Below, piece by piece: positions 27,398 to 36,566 of a DNA stretch of 64,000 bases (positions are counted from its first letter, which is position 1; every line of letters starts with the position of its first letter). Source of the stretch: Mucilaginibacter ginsenosidivorax (lineage in GTDB: Bacteria > Bacteroidota > Bacteroidia > Sphingobacteriales > Sphingobacteriaceae); assembly GCF_007971525.1 (NCBI RefSeq), contig NZ_CP042437.1, positions 5,270,001 to 5,334,000 on the forward strand, given 5' to 3'. The notes beneath the pieces were generated by a model. It was not told the DNA's origin, ran no database searches, and saw only the letters and a list, made by a program, of their open reading frames with translations. The position numbers and the translations under genes are program-made.

Positions 27398-27997
27398 ATG
27401 GGTATTGAGGAGAGAAAACAACGCAATAGGGAAGCAACCCGGACTAATATCCTAAAGGCATCCCTTACTATCGTCATAAAAGATGGCTGGCAGGCTTTAA
27501 GTATGCGCAAAATAGGTGAAATCATCGAATATTCTGCCCCGGTAATCTATGAATATTTTTCCAACAAGGAAGCTATTTTAATTGAGCTTGCACGTCGTGG
27601 ATATGTATCACTCAATCAACAGGTCAGCAAGGCAAGGCAAAGAGAAATGCTGCCCGAGGATCAGTTGGAAAATATGTGTATGGCCTATTGGGAGTTTGCT
27701 GTTACTAATAAGGAATTATATCAACTGATGTTCGGCGTGGATATGCAAAGCTGTTGCCCTGAAAAATTGGCGTTCGAAACAGGTCAATCAGCGTTGTTGA
27801 TTCGGACTGTTATTGAACAGTTAATATTACAGCAGGAGCCGGATAACGACACGATTGAGGCAAAGCACTTGATGTGTTGGTGTTCAATTCATGGCCTGGT
27901 ATCGCTTAACCTGCTTCAAAAAGCGGATAACCATATATTTAATAAACAGGTGCTGCGGATGTTTATTAAATGCATCATTAACTCTTTAAAGAGTTAA
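27398..27997 (+). CDS. TetR/AcrR-family transcriptional regulator
   Basis: 199 aa. A TetR N-terminal HTH (REATRTNILKASLTIVIKDG ... SMRKIGEIIEYSAPVIYEYF, then SNKEAIL) is followed by a WHG-like helical C-terminal domain. It precedes the DUF1624-like membrane protein by 113 bp on the same strand and may repress it or itself. No strong palindrome was seen directly upstream. The 185 bp between the M28 remnant and this gene hold no other gene. Confidence 0.9.
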   Translation: MGIEERKQRNREATRTNILKASLTIVIKDGWQALSMRKIGEIIEYSAPVIYEYFSNKEAILIELARRGYVSLNQQVSKARQREMLPEDQLENMCMAYWEFAVTNKELYQLMFGVDMQSCCPEKLAFETGQSALLIRTVIEQLILQQEPDNDTIEAKHLMCWCSIHGLVSLNLLQKADNHIFNKQVLRMFIKCIINSLKS

Positions 27998-28109
27998 TGA
28001 TGCATTTATAAGCGATGAAACGCCCTGATAGCCCATTTCCGCCTCTTTTATCGATCGCGGCTTATGAATTAATGGTCATTTTAAAACTTAAATTAAATTG
28101 TAAAAAAAT

Positions 28110-29285
28110 ATGGAAGTATCTTCTTCTATCGAAAATCAAAGGATCTCCGCTATAGACAAACTTCGCGGAATCATTATGGTCATTATGGTTCTTGATCATG
28201 TTCGAGATTACTTTACCATTGCCCGTTTTGATCCCTTGGACCTCAGCAAAACCACAGCGCTATTGTTCATGACCCGCTGGGTAACCCATTTCTGCGCGCC
28301 AACATTCATTTTTCTGTCCGGCATAAGTGCCTTCCTTTCCGTATCAAAGCGGAAGAATAAAAAGGAAAGTTGCTTATTTTTAGTAAAAAGAGGAGTTTGG
28401 TTGGTTTTGCTGGAACTGACCCTTATCGGTTTCGGTTGGCAATTCGATTTTGGTTTTCATGTCCTGTTCATTCAAGTTATCTGGGTTATTGGATGGAGCA
28501 TGATCATTTTGTCTTTTTTGACATTTTTAAACGCGCGGTATATTGCGCTGTTTGGCTTGGCACTTATTTTCGGCCACAATTTTCTGGACGGAGTACACCC
28601 TGCCGGTATAAGTGTTTACCATCTTACCTGGCTTTTCCTTCATGATGTTGGTATTTACAAGTTTAACAATTACCACAGTATGTTTATTTTATATCCCCTG
28701 ATCCCCTGGTTAGGTGTGATGTGTGTTGGATACGCATTTGGCAACATTTTCAAGCTGGAGGCTGATTTAAGAAAATCAATAATAATAAAAACGGGGCTGG
28801 CCTGTTTGGCGCTGTTCCTGATCTTACGTTTTTTTAATATCTATGGTGATCCTCATCCGTGGCACATACAACTAACCTGGTGGAAGACCATACTGGATTT
28901 CATTAATTGCAATAAATACCCCCCATCACTGCTATATTTGTTGATGACACTTGGGGTGTCCGTAATTGCACTTGGCTGCCTGGAAAAAATCAGCAATAAA
29001 CTTACTTCTGTTGCCCTGGTATTTGGGCGGGTTCCGCTATTTTTTTATATACTACATATTTATCTGGTGCATTGCACTCAATTACTGATTGCTTTTTTGA
29101 CATGTTACTCCCTGCCCGATATTCTCAAAGGCCCGTTCAGGTTGCCTTATGCTTCATCCTGGGGTTTCGATCTTCCGTTTATCTACTTAATATGGTTATC
29201 GATCATCATCTTATTATATGTTCCCTGCCGTTGGTTTATGAATTTTAAACAAAAAAGGAAAGATTGGTGGCTCAGTTATATCTAA
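28110..29285 (+). CDS. DUF1624/HGSNAT-like polytopic membrane protein
   Basis: 391 aa with about ten predicted membrane helices. The N-terminal signature RISAIDKLRGIIMVIMVLDH followed by VRDYF marks the heparan-alpha-glucosaminide N-acetyltransferase-like (DUF1624) family, whose members are thought to acetylate sugars across the membrane. Conserved acidic and His residues sit in the first helix (MVLDHVRDYF). Substrate and acyl donor here are not known. A TetR gene lies upstream. The next gene, an M1 peptidase, follows after 143 bp, so the two may or may not share a transcript. Confidence 0.8.
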   Translation: MEVSSSIENQRISAIDKLRGIIMVIMVLDHVRDYFTIARFDPLDLSKTTALLFMTRWVTHFCAPTFIFLSGISAFLSVSKRKNKKESCLFLVKRGVWLVLLELTLIGFGWQFDFGFHVLFIQVIWVIGWSMIILSFLTFLNARYIALFGLALIFGHNFLDGVHPAGISVYHLTWLFLHDVGIYKFNNYHSMFILYPLIPWLGVMCVGYAFGNIFKLEADLRKSIIIKTGLACLALFLILRFFNIYGDPHPWHIQLTWWKTILDFINCNKYPPSLLYLLMTLGVSVIALGCLEKISNKLTSVALVFGRVPLFFYILHIYLVHCTQLLIAFLTCYSLPDILKGPFRLPYASSWGFDLPFIYLIWLSIIILLYVPCRWFMNFKQKRKDWWLSYI

Positions 29286-29428
29286 AGGAAAGGTATGCCT
29301 AATCAATGTTAGGATAATAAATGGCGGACGTTCAGCAGGAAATTGCCCATCTCGCAACTACGTGGAAGAGAAAGCACTTAAGAGCTATACAGGCGTTACT
29401 AAAACTTATCAATGCAATTAAACACATC

Positions 29429-31249
29429 ATGAAAACCCAAAAAACAACTTTTAGATTTTGCTGGTCAATTTTATTACCTGCATTTCTCTTACTGTCATGT
29501 CAGGACCTTTCAGCGCAGTTGCTTGGTCATAAGGCATTATTTACCCATGCGGATACATTACGGGGAAGTGTAACGCCAGAGCGCGCCTGGTGGAACCTGT
29601 TACATTATACCATCCGGCTTACACCAGATTATCATAATAAAAGCATTACCGGCGAAAATACTATAGCGTGGCGGGCACTCCATGCCGGTCAGCGCATGCA
29701 GCTTGATTTGCAGGAACCGATGAATATCACCGCTGTATACTGGCACGGCAGAACACTGAAATACAGCAGGTCCGGAGACGTTTATTATGTCAGTTTACCA
29801 TCAATCGTTAAGGCGGGTGCAATTGAGACCTTAACGGTAAATTTTTCAGGAAAGCCGAAAGAAGCACTGTCTCCTCCATGGGACGGCGGTTGGATCTGGG
29901 CAAAAGATGAAAAAGGAAGACCATGGATGACTGTTGCGTGTGAAGGGCAGGGAGCCAGTGTATGGTTGCCCTGCAAAGATCACCTGGGTGATGAACCTGA
30001 CAACGGTGTTACCATGAGTATCACAGTGCCTGACAGTCTTGTGGCCGTAGGTAATGGCCGGCTAATTGACAAAATAAGCCCGAAAAGGGGTATGGTTACT
30101 TATACCTGGAACGTGGTGAATCCGATCAATTCTTATGATATTATACCTTATATCGGAAAATATGTGGATCTAAAGCATGAGTTTAATGGACTGAATGGTA
30201 AGCTTGACTGCGAGTTCTGGGCATTGGATTATAACGAGGGGAAAGCAGAACAGCATTGGGGTAAGGTTGACACGACGCTTCATGCCCTGGAATATTGGAT
30301 GGGGCCTTATCCTTTTTACAAAGATGGCTATAAACTGGTGGAAAGCTCCCATCTGGGGATGGAGCATCAAAATGCTATAGCCTATGGTAATCATTTTGGC
30401 AATGGCTGGCTGGGAGAGGATGTCACCAGTAGCGCTTTCAAGACCAAGTGGTTTGGCGCGCCGATGCCAAACGGGATTCATGTCTCAACAGGAAGCGGCT
30501 GGGCATTAAAATGGGATTATATTTTGGTTCACGAGAGTGTTCATGAATGGTTTGGCAATAGTATTACCGCCAATGATCTTGCAGATCTTTGGCTCCATGA
30601 AGCTTTCGCCTGCTATGGGGAAGCACTGTACGTTTCCTATGTTTATGGCGTGGAAGCAGGTAATGATTATTGTACGAGTTACCGGGCTATTGTTGGAAAC
30701 GATCTGCCGATCATCGGTCCATATAATGTTAACAAAGAAGGCTCCATCGATATGTACATGAAAGGGGCTAACCTTTTGCATATGATCCGCCAGATCATGG
30801 GCGATGCTGTATTTCGCGGTATGTTGCAGGCCTTGAACAAGTCATTTTATCACCAAACGGTAACTACCAGACAGGTAGAGACCTTTATTAGTACTTATGC
30901 TCACAAAGATTTTTCCGGGCTCTTTGACCAATACCTGCGCACTATAAATATACCGGTACTGGAGTACAGGACTCAGGGACAGGCTGTCTATTATCATTGG
31001 ACAAATTGTGTAAAGGGGTTTAAGATGCCTGTTAAAGTATATGTAGGGTCGGCGACCGAACAGTGGATTGCCCCGACTGAAAAATGGCAGAAACTGCCTG
31101 CGGTAACTGAGGGGCTGGTTCAGTTTGGCGCTGCGGCTAATGCGGATATTAGTCAGATGGTTGTAGGTGCGACAGGAAACGGCGCTGCAGGAGACGGGAC
31201 ATTGTCGACAGATCGGAATTTCTATATCATGGTAAAAAGGGTGAAATAA
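29429..31249 (+). CDS. M1-family metalloaminopeptidase, exported
   Basis: 606 aa from the ATG at 29429, which gives a proper signal peptide (ends SCQDLSAQ, possibly a lipoprotein by LLSC); an ATG at 29321 would add 36 unlikely residues. The gluzincin motif HESVH lies at 368-372 with the third zinc ligand Glu391 (LHEAFACYGE). The substrate-binding motif reads HLGMEHQNA in place of GxMEN. A C-terminal domain follows. It removes N-terminal residues from peptides outside the cytoplasm. It is somewhat shorter than the ~850-aa classic PepN but typical for Bacteroidota secreted M1 enzymes. Confidence 0.88.
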   Translation: MKTQKTTFRFCWSILLPAFLLLSCQDLSAQLLGHKALFTHADTLRGSVTPERAWWNLLHYTIRLTPDYHNKSITGENTIAWRALHAGQRMQLDLQEPMNITAVYWHGRTLKYSRSGDVYYVSLPSIVKAGAIETLTVNFSGKPKEALSPPWDGGWIWAKDEKGRPWMTVACEGQGASVWLPCKDHLGDEPDNGVTMSITVPDSLVAVGNGRLIDKISPKRGMVTYTWNVVNPINSYDIIPYIGKYVDLKHEFNGLNGKLDCEFWALDYNEGKAEQHWGKVDTTLHALEYWMGPYPFYKDGYKLVESSHLGMEHQNAIAYGNHFGNGWLGEDVTSSAFKTKWFGAPMPNGIHVSTGSGWALKWDYILVHESVHEWFGNSITANDLADLWLHEAFACYGEALYVSYVYGVEAGNDYCTSYRAIVGNDLPIIGPYNVNKEGSIDMYMKGANLLHMIRQIMGDAVFRGMLQALNKSFYHQTVTTRQVETFISTYAHKDFSGLFDQYLRTINIPVLEYRTQGQAVYYHWTNCVKGFKMPVKVYVGSATEQWIAPTEKWQKLPAVTEGLVQFGAAANADISQMVVGATGNGAAGDGTLSTDRNFYIMVKRVK

Positions 31250-31262
31250 ATTCAAGCGAAGT

Positions 31263-31290
31263 TGTCCATCCAATCGCAGGATATGTCCAT
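31263..31290 (+). promoter_or_regulatory. Direct repeat TGTCCAT, 21 bp apart, upstream of the ABM-domain gene
   Basis: TGTCCAT occurs at 31263-31269 and 31284-31290, the spacing typical of AraC-type operators, about 60 bp before the start of the monooxygenase-like gene. CATTTTTG (31313-31320) is a near -7 box. This differs from the two operator classes seen elsewhere in the window. Confidence 0.4.
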
Positions 31291-31350
31291 TGATTAAGCT
31301 TATATAAACCGGCATTTTTGATGTATTAAAACATAAGAAAATTAAAGACA

Positions 31351-31644
31351 ATGATTAAATTTGGATTACTCGTAAAGCTTGAAGCAAAGCCCGGTAAAGA
31401 AGAAGAGGTAGTAAATTTTCTGGAAAGCGGTTTAGCGCTTGTCAAAGAAGAACAGGATACGATAACCTGGTATGGTATTAAATTAGGCCCGTCAACCTTC
31501 GGAATATTTGATACTTTCCCTCATGAAGAAGGTCGTAAAGCACATTTGGCGGGAGAAGTGGCTAAAGCGCTGATGGCAAATGCGCCTGACTTATTAGCCG
31601 CAGAACCTGAAATAATTCCTGTCGAAGTTCTGGCCGTTAAATAA
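31351..31644 (+). CDS. Antibiotic-biosynthesis-monooxygenase (ABM)-like dimeric alpha/beta-barrel protein
   Basis: 97 aa, the usual length of the family. The pattern of FGLLVKLEAKPGKEEEVVNF, then WYGIKLGPSTFGIFDTF, matches the ferredoxin-like ABM/quinol-monooxygenase fold. Such proteins oxidise small quinols or act as uncharacterised cofactor-free oxygenases; they are common AraC targets in Bacteroidota. The upstream TGTCCAT repeat supports control by a one-component regulator, possibly the AraC protein encoded 0.4 kb downstream. The 434 bp to that gene hold nothing else recognisable. Confidence 0.8.
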   Translation: MIKFGLLVKLEAKPGKEEEVVNFLESGLALVKEEQDTITWYGIKLGPSTFGIFDTFPHEEGRKAHLAGEVAKALMANAPDLLAAEPEIIPVEVLAVK

Positions 31645-32078
31645 CAGTATCTGTTAACGAATAACCCTGGTAATGTCTTTGGACATTATTGGGGTTTCAG
31701 TAATTTAATGTGCCGGTGCTAATTACTGGAATTAGAGTTTAGACTAATTGAAACATGTTTCATGACGTGTATTCTCCCGGTCATTAGGCTTTATGCGCAT
31801 GAAACCGTCTTACCGGCTGGTTGATGTTAAATTCAGCTATAGCATATGATAAACTTCGAAATACTGCTATGGAACGAGTAGAAGTTCCGAAACATGCTCG
31901 AAAAAAATTCATCATCAGGCGGTAACTGAAAGACGTATAAATATCAACAGGATAATTTTCAGGTTTGTATACCGATGAATTTGAATTTTGCCTTCAGATG
32001 TCTTACATGAAACCTCAATGAGCATAGACTTTGTTACGCGCACTTGAAAATTGAGAAAAATGCAATTTAATTTTGAGG

Positions 32079-32960
32079 ATGATAAAATATAGCAGAACTC
32101 TTTTTGACCCTCATAATGGAAACTTGGCATTTAGCGTGTCTCCATTTGACAGTCCGTTTGTTTTTGACAAGATACAACGTCACAATTATTATACGATTAT
32201 TTTAGTCTTAAAAGGTGGAGGTCAATTGATATCCGGCTTTTCAAAATTTTCATTATCCGGCCCTTTATTATGTTGTTTTGCGCCCTATCAGCCCTATTTT
32301 ATTGAATGCGCTGAAGAGATTTCCGGCGTTTCCATTAACTTTCATCCGGATTTCTTTTGCATTCACCGGCATCAGAACGAAATCGCCAGTAACGGGTTAT
32401 TGTTTAATAATATTTATCAGCCACCGTTATTTAAGATCAGCGATGAAGATGTTTCAAAGTTCTCGGAGTTGATCGGACACATGCAGACCGAATTATTAAG
32501 TCCCGGGATTGCACAGCAGGAACTGCTTGTTCTTTACCTTAAAATCGTTTTAATTAATGCCATCCGTATAAAAACGGTTCAGCATGAACATGCCCTGAAG
32601 GACCTGGAGAAAATGAAAGAACCAGCCATTCTTTATAACTTACAGGAGGCAATTGAAAAATGCTACAGGGAGAAGCATAGCGCAAGCGATTACGCCAGAA
32701 TGCTTAATATTTCTCCCAATGCGCTTGCAAGGATTGTGAAGACCTATTTCAATAAACCGCTTACCGATCTGATACATGAGCGCATCATTATAGAGGCAAA
32801 ACGTGAATTATATCTTACTTCCAAACCTGTAAAAGCTATAGCGTATTCGCTTGGGTTCTCAGATGAATACTACTTTAGTCGCTTTTTTAAAAAAAGCGCT
32901 GATGTATCTCCTCACTTTTATCGTGATGCGGTCGGATCAGGGAGGGAAGCGCTGCTTTAA
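32079..32960 (+). CDS. AraC-family transcriptional regulator
   Basis: 293 aa from the ATG at 32079 (MIKYSRTLFDP). A cupin-like sensory domain with a conserved HNYYTIILVLKGGGQLISGF strand is followed by the AraC HTH pair (DYARMLNISPNALARIVKTY ... KAIAYSLGFSDEYYFSRFFK). It does not belong to either paralogous AraC pair in the window. It stands between the ABM gene and the DUF305 cluster. Its likely target is one of these flanking genes; the ABM promoter with its TGTCCAT repeat is the best guess. Confidence 0.88.
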   Translation: MIKYSRTLFDPHNGNLAFSVSPFDSPFVFDKIQRHNYYTIILVLKGGGQLISGFSKFSLSGPLLCCFAPYQPYFIECAEEISGVSINFHPDFFCIHRHQNEIASNGLLFNNIYQPPLFKISDEDVSKFSELIGHMQTELLSPGIAQQELLVLYLKIVLINAIRIKTVQHEHALKDLEKMKEPAILYNLQEAIEKCYREKHSASDYARMLNISPNALARIVKTYFNKPLTDLIHERIIIEAKRELYLTSKPVKAIAYSLGFSDEYYFSRFFKKSADVSPHFYRDAVGSGREALL

Positions 32961-33088
32961 CTGGCATCGATGCGGTGCTTTACCTCTTACAGACTTTTCT
33001 TGACTAATATAGCATATGGCTGGTCGTCATTTTAAACGCTGCAGATACTTCGGACCTTCATATCAATACTGAAAGCAAAGCTGCTAAT

Positions 33089-33156
33089 TGAGCTGTTAAC
33101 CAAAGTTTATTTGAGCCACCAGCCAAAACATATTTTGATCACCGTTTGCATATTTG
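33089..33156 (+). promoter_or_regulatory. Tandem operator class 1, site C, with -7-like box
   Basis: TGAGCTGTTAACCAAAG starts at 33089 and TGAGCCACCAGCCAAAAC at 33112, 23 bp apart. CATATTTG (33149-33156), one mismatch from TAnnTTTG, begins 37 bp after the second half-site. The DUF305/YVTN operon follows after about 100 bp. The remaining gap before it, from 32,961, has no gene. Confidence 0.8.
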
Positions 33157-33255
33157 TACCATAGGAAGCGTGCTGGTACCCGGATTTTATATGGTCATGA
33201 TAACAGCAGGCAAACCAGTCAACTCTAAAATCAACTATCTAACGAAATGGCCCTC

Positions 33256-33885
33256 ATGAAAAAATCACGATTCGTCTTATCCCAGAAGCTATTTTTAATA
33301 GCATTTTTATTTTTGGTCAAACCAGCCCGGGCCCAGGAAATGGATATGCAGCATATGCACATGTCTTCATCCGGAAAAAACGTTTACCTGGCGATGATGG
33401 ATACGATGATGACCGCTATGGATAAGGCTCCGCAAAGCCCATTGCCAACTAATGATTTTATGGAACAAATGATCCCGCACCATGAAGGCGCTATCGCTAT
33501 GGCTAAGTATGAGATCCGCCACGGGAAGGATTTTAATATGATCCAGTTGGCCAAAAGTATCCTGCAGGAGCAAACTAATGAAGTACAGCAAATGCGGTTA
33601 TGGATAAAACAGTTACCTGTTGGCGATTCGGTGGTCTATCCAGGTTACCGGCAGGCAATGGACCGCACCATGAATATCATGATGGAAAACATGCCCGGCA
33701 ATGGTAAACTTGAAGATACCGATCGTGCTTTTGCAAGCGTGATGATTCCCCATCATCAGGCCGCTATTGATATGGCAAAGGTGTTGCTAAAATACCCCGG
33801 CGATATACAGGTTATCGCCTACGCAAAACACCTGATCTCCGCCGAGCAAGTTGAAATTGAACAAATGTCATCTTTCATAAATTAA
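33256..33885 (+). CDS. DUF305-domain exported protein with twin PHH motifs
   Basis: 209 aa from the ATG at 33256; an ATG at 33247 would add three residues. A signal peptide (ends KPARAQ) is followed by a Met/His-rich stretch (MDMQHMHM) and two internal repeats, each with an IPHH motif (MIPHHEGAIAMAK at about 75, MIPHHQAAIDMAK at about 165). DUF305 proteins have a ferritin-like helical fold and are repeatedly found near copper or silver handling genes. The Met/His-rich start favours metal binding here, but this is inference. It begins an operon behind operator site C, and the YVTN-propeller gene starts 12 bp later. Confidence 0.88.
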   Translation: MKKSRFVLSQKLFLIAFLFLVKPARAQEMDMQHMHMSSSGKNVYLAMMDTMMTAMDKAPQSPLPTNDFMEQMIPHHEGAIAMAKYEIRHGKDFNMIQLAKSILQEQTNEVQQMRLWIKQLPVGDSVVYPGYRQAMDRTMNIMMENMPGNGKLEDTDRAFASVMIPHHQAAIDMAKVLLKYPGDIQVIAYAKHLISAEQVEIEQMSSFIN

Positions 33886-33897
33886 TGTATATCCACC

Positions 33898-35298
33898 ATG
33901 AAAATCGCATCTCTCTCCTTCATCGTTTTAGCCCTTTGCAGTTTAAACGCCACCGCTCAACGCCGTTATGAGCATGACCGGGTTTATACCGCAAATCAAG
34001 TTTCCAATACGATTTCCGTAGTTGATCCTTCTAACAATACCTTCCTTGGGGAGATCAATCTTGGCAAGCCATATCCTAATGTACTGAGCCCGTTATACAA
34101 GGGACAGTCGCTGGTGCATGGATTAAGATATTCTGCTCAACGGAAAATGCTGGCTGCGGTCGCTATTGGTTCCAACTCCGTTACGCTAATTTCTACAGAA
34201 GACAACAAGGTGCTTAAAACTATTTATGTCGGGCGTTCACCACACGAGCCTACCTTTACTCCTGATAGCAAACAGATATGGACTTCTGTACGGGGGGAAG
34301 CCTATGTGAGCGTGATCGATGTTGATCAGATGACAGAAGTAAGGCGTATACCCGTGGCCGACGGCCCCGGCATGATCTCTTTTACACCGGATGGCAAACA
34401 GGCCTATGTATGCTCCAGCTTTACACCTGAAGTGGATATAATAAACACATCAACCTACGCCATCGTAAAGAAAATACAGGTAACCAGCCCTTTTTCTCCT
34501 AATATTTTCACCAGCCCCAAAGGCGAATGGATAGCGATGACCCATAAAGATGTTGGTAAGGTAACCGTGATCAATACAGCGACGCAATCGGTAACCAAAG
34601 TGATCAGCACGGGAGCGATCACCAACCACGTTACGTTTACTTACCTAAATAACAAACTCCTGATGCTGGTGACTGTAGGCGGTGAAAACAAAGTTAGGGT
34701 TTTCGATGTGGCGCAAGATTTTAAACAAACCGATACCATAAACGTGGGTGCATTGCCGCACGGAATATGGCCATCACCCGATGGAAAGCTGGCGTATGTA
34801 GGCCTGGAATATGCAGACCAGGTACAGGGAATTGACTTGCAAACTATGAAGGTGCTACCTCCGGTGCAGATCGGTCAAAGCCCGCAGGCATTGGTTTACG
34901 CAGATCATGCGGTTGCCAATACTAAAAGCAAAATAGGGCTGAGCGCGTTGGATGATACGGCAGCAACCCAGGTGGTAACATTGAAGAGCGGTCAGTCTAA
35001 TGACAAGGCTATTGGTCGGCTAGCCATCCGCAGCATAGGCCTTGCTGACCTGGTAGAACAGATCTTTAATTTTTTAAAGCCAAATACATCATATACACTG
35101 GCCTTATCTAAGTCAGCTGCTGCGCCATTTAGCATTGGTTACGAGATTAATACATTTGAAACCGACGGTATTGGTAAATACCTTGGGCAGTCTACAGGCC
35201 TGATAAAAAAGCTTGGCGGTTCTGATGAACAAGCATATAAGCATGTGATCCTGATAGACAATGCCACTAAAAAAGTGATACTCGCAGACAACCTTTAA
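33898..35298 (+). CDS. YVTN/YncE-like seven-bladed beta-propeller protein, exported
   Basis: 466 aa, signal peptide 1-20 (ends NATAQ). Blade repeats carry the pattern V-P-D-G-K...A-Y-V (for example TPDSKQIWTSV, TPDGKQAYVCSS, SPDGKLAYVGLE). They fill residues 25-330, followed by a ~120-residue C-terminal domain of unknown type (from about 360). YVTN propellers act as periplasmic binding or scaffold proteins, sometimes in metal or electron-transfer settings. It is cotranscribed with the DUF305 gene. A strong hairpin ends the unit just downstream. Confidence 0.85.
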   Translation: MKIASLSFIVLALCSLNATAQRRYEHDRVYTANQVSNTISVVDPSNNTFLGEINLGKPYPNVLSPLYKGQSLVHGLRYSAQRKMLAAVAIGSNSVTLISTEDNKVLKTIYVGRSPHEPTFTPDSKQIWTSVRGEAYVSVIDVDQMTEVRRIPVADGPGMISFTPDGKQAYVCSSFTPEVDIINTSTYAIVKKIQVTSPFSPNIFTSPKGEWIAMTHKDVGKVTVINTATQSVTKVISTGAITNHVTFTYLNNKLLMLVTVGGENKVRVFDVAQDFKQTDTINVGALPHGIWPSPDGKLAYVGLEYADQVQGIDLQTMKVLPPVQIGQSPQALVYADHAVANTKSKIGLSALDDTAATQVVTLKSGQSNDKAIGRLAIRSIGLADLVEQIFNFLKPNTSYTLALSKSAAAPFSIGYEINTFETDGIGKYLGQSTGLIKKLGGSDEQAYKHVILIDNATKKVILADNL

Positions 35299-35318
35299 AC
35301 TACCGATAAACAATTCCA

Positions 35319-35357
35319 AAAATTCAGTATTAATGATTTTCATTAATGCTGAATTTT
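35319..35357 (+). terminator. Terminator of the DUF305/YVTN operon
   Basis: A 17-bp stem (AAAATTCAGTATTAATG at 35319-35335 with CATTAATGCTGAATTTT at 35341-35357, one mismatch) around a 5-nt loop, 21 bp after the stop codon. The stem is AT-rich and its right arm ends in TTTT, so it may act in both directions. It separates the DUF2490 gene as its own unit. Confidence 0.75.
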
Positions 35358-35473
35358 ACCTTTCGCCTGACAATCTTGCCAGCCACCATGACCAACGCGC
35401 TCTACAGCAATAATCAAATTAATTCTGTTGTTTTTTCAGGCTCCTTAGACTATAGCTAAACACCAATTGCACC

Positions 35474-36193
35474 ATGTTAAAACGCTGCTTTTTTCTCCTG
35501 TTTTTGTTTACGTCATCATCCACATTCGGGCAGAATTCAAAAGTGGGGATATGGAATATGGCAGCGATCATTTTGCCCGGAGACAGCATTCATAGATGGG
35601 GGGCTTGTGCCGAGCTTCAAAACCGTACTAACAATGGTTTTAAACAATTGCAGTATTTCGAAGTCAAAGGCGGTATTACATATTATATTGATAAAAGCTT
35701 CACTGCGCTGGTTGGAACCGGCAGGTATGACACCTATGATTTCCTTGCCCCCCCAAAAAGCCCCACTATTAAAGAAAACCGTTTGTATGAGCAGATCACC
35801 AGTAATCAGTTTTTGTACAGGCTAAAGATCGAACATCGTTACCGGGCAGAGCAGCGATGGATAAATGGTTTATATCGAAATCGTTTTCGTTACCGGCTGA
35901 ATTTATTTGTACCGTTAAATAATACGAAGATTGAAGCAAAAACTTTGTTTGTTTCCGCTGCTGACGAATTGTTTTTAAATAATAAGGTTCCCAACTTTGA
36001 ACGAAACCGTGTTTTTGCCGGTTTAGGCTATCAGTTGGATAGATCGTGGATTGTGCAGTCTGGATGGTTAAATCAATATAACTATTCCCTATCCGGCACC
36101 AATGATAAAAACTATGCTATCCTGATGTTTATTTACCGTATGCATCGTAAAAATGGGTTGCCACGTGAGTATATGCCCTCAATGACCGATTAA
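35474..36193 (+). CDS. DUF2490-domain outer membrane beta-barrel protein
   Basis: 239 aa, signal peptide 1-20 (ends SSTFGQ). Alternating amphipathic strands with many aromatic residues (WGACAELQNRTNN, RYRLNLFVPLNN, ERNRVFAGLGYQLD, NYAILMFIYRM) fit the small outer-membrane beta-barrel DUF2490 family. Function is unknown. It follows the DUF305/YVTN pair after the terminator, with a separate promoter expected at 35,360-35,470. Confidence 0.75.
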   Translation: MLKRCFFLLFLFTSSSTFGQNSKVGIWNMAAIILPGDSIHRWGACAELQNRTNNGFKQLQYFEVKGGITYYIDKSFTALVGTGRYDTYDFLAPPKSPTIKENRLYEQITSNQFLYRLKIEHRYRAEQRWINGLYRNRFRYRLNLFVPLNNTKIEAKTLFVSAADELFLNNKVPNFERNRVFAGLGYQLDRSWIVQSGWLNQYNYSLSGTNDKNYAILMFIYRMHRKNGLPREYMPSMTD

Positions 36194-36252
36194 CACTTGA
36201 TAAAACCGGGTATCGCTACTAACGGATGTAAATCGAAGTTAACGGCTTATCA

Positions 36253-36319
36253 TTGTTTGAAATTTGCAAATATCGCTTTGATTTTTACAGATGCCGGCTC
36301 TTATTACAGCATACTTTTG
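36253..36319 (+). promoter_or_regulatory. Tandem operator class 2 with TAnnTTTG box, upstream of a small protein and AraC gene
   Basis: TTTGA half-sites start at 36256 and 36277, 21 bp apart, and TACTTTTG (36312-36319), a perfect -7 box, begins 35 bp after the second. It matches the S33 hydrolase and SDR promoters base for base over much of its length. The position makes the ATG at 36378 the natural start of the first gene and rules out an in-frame ATG at 36291 that lies inside the promoter. Confidence 0.78.
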
Positions 36320-36377
36320 TTTAACAAAAAGATCAACAGACCAGGACATAACATGGGCGGTTTTGGAAACATTAATC

Positions 36378-36554
36378 ATGGAAAAAGTAGCTAATCCGGA
36401 AGATTTATTTCCTGCAATGGATAAGGAGTCTGCTGAGAGTACATACTCGATGGACGAGGCGCTGAAGACCTTAACCAGGCCGAACAATGTAGTCGCATTT
36501 TTGGGCTGTCTTTTTTATCTGTTAATATATTACGCAACTTTTTGGCAGAGATAA
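36378..36554 (+). CDS. Small single-span membrane protein cotranscribed with AraC
   Basis: 58 aa. An acidic N-terminal part (MEKVANPEDLFPAMDKESAE) and a C-terminal hydrophobic segment (about residues 38-54, VVAFLGCLFYLLIYYATFW) suggest a tail-anchored or single-span inner-membrane peptide. No family is recognised. It is the first gene downstream of the class 2 promoter. The AraC gene starts 12 bp after its stop codon, which supports it being real. It could be a signalling or regulatory microprotein for that AraC factor; this is a guess. Confidence 0.5.
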   Translation: MEKVANPEDLFPAMDKESAESTYSMDEALKTLTRPNNVVAFLGCLFYLLIYYATFWQR

Positions 36555-36566
36555 AATACAAATCCT

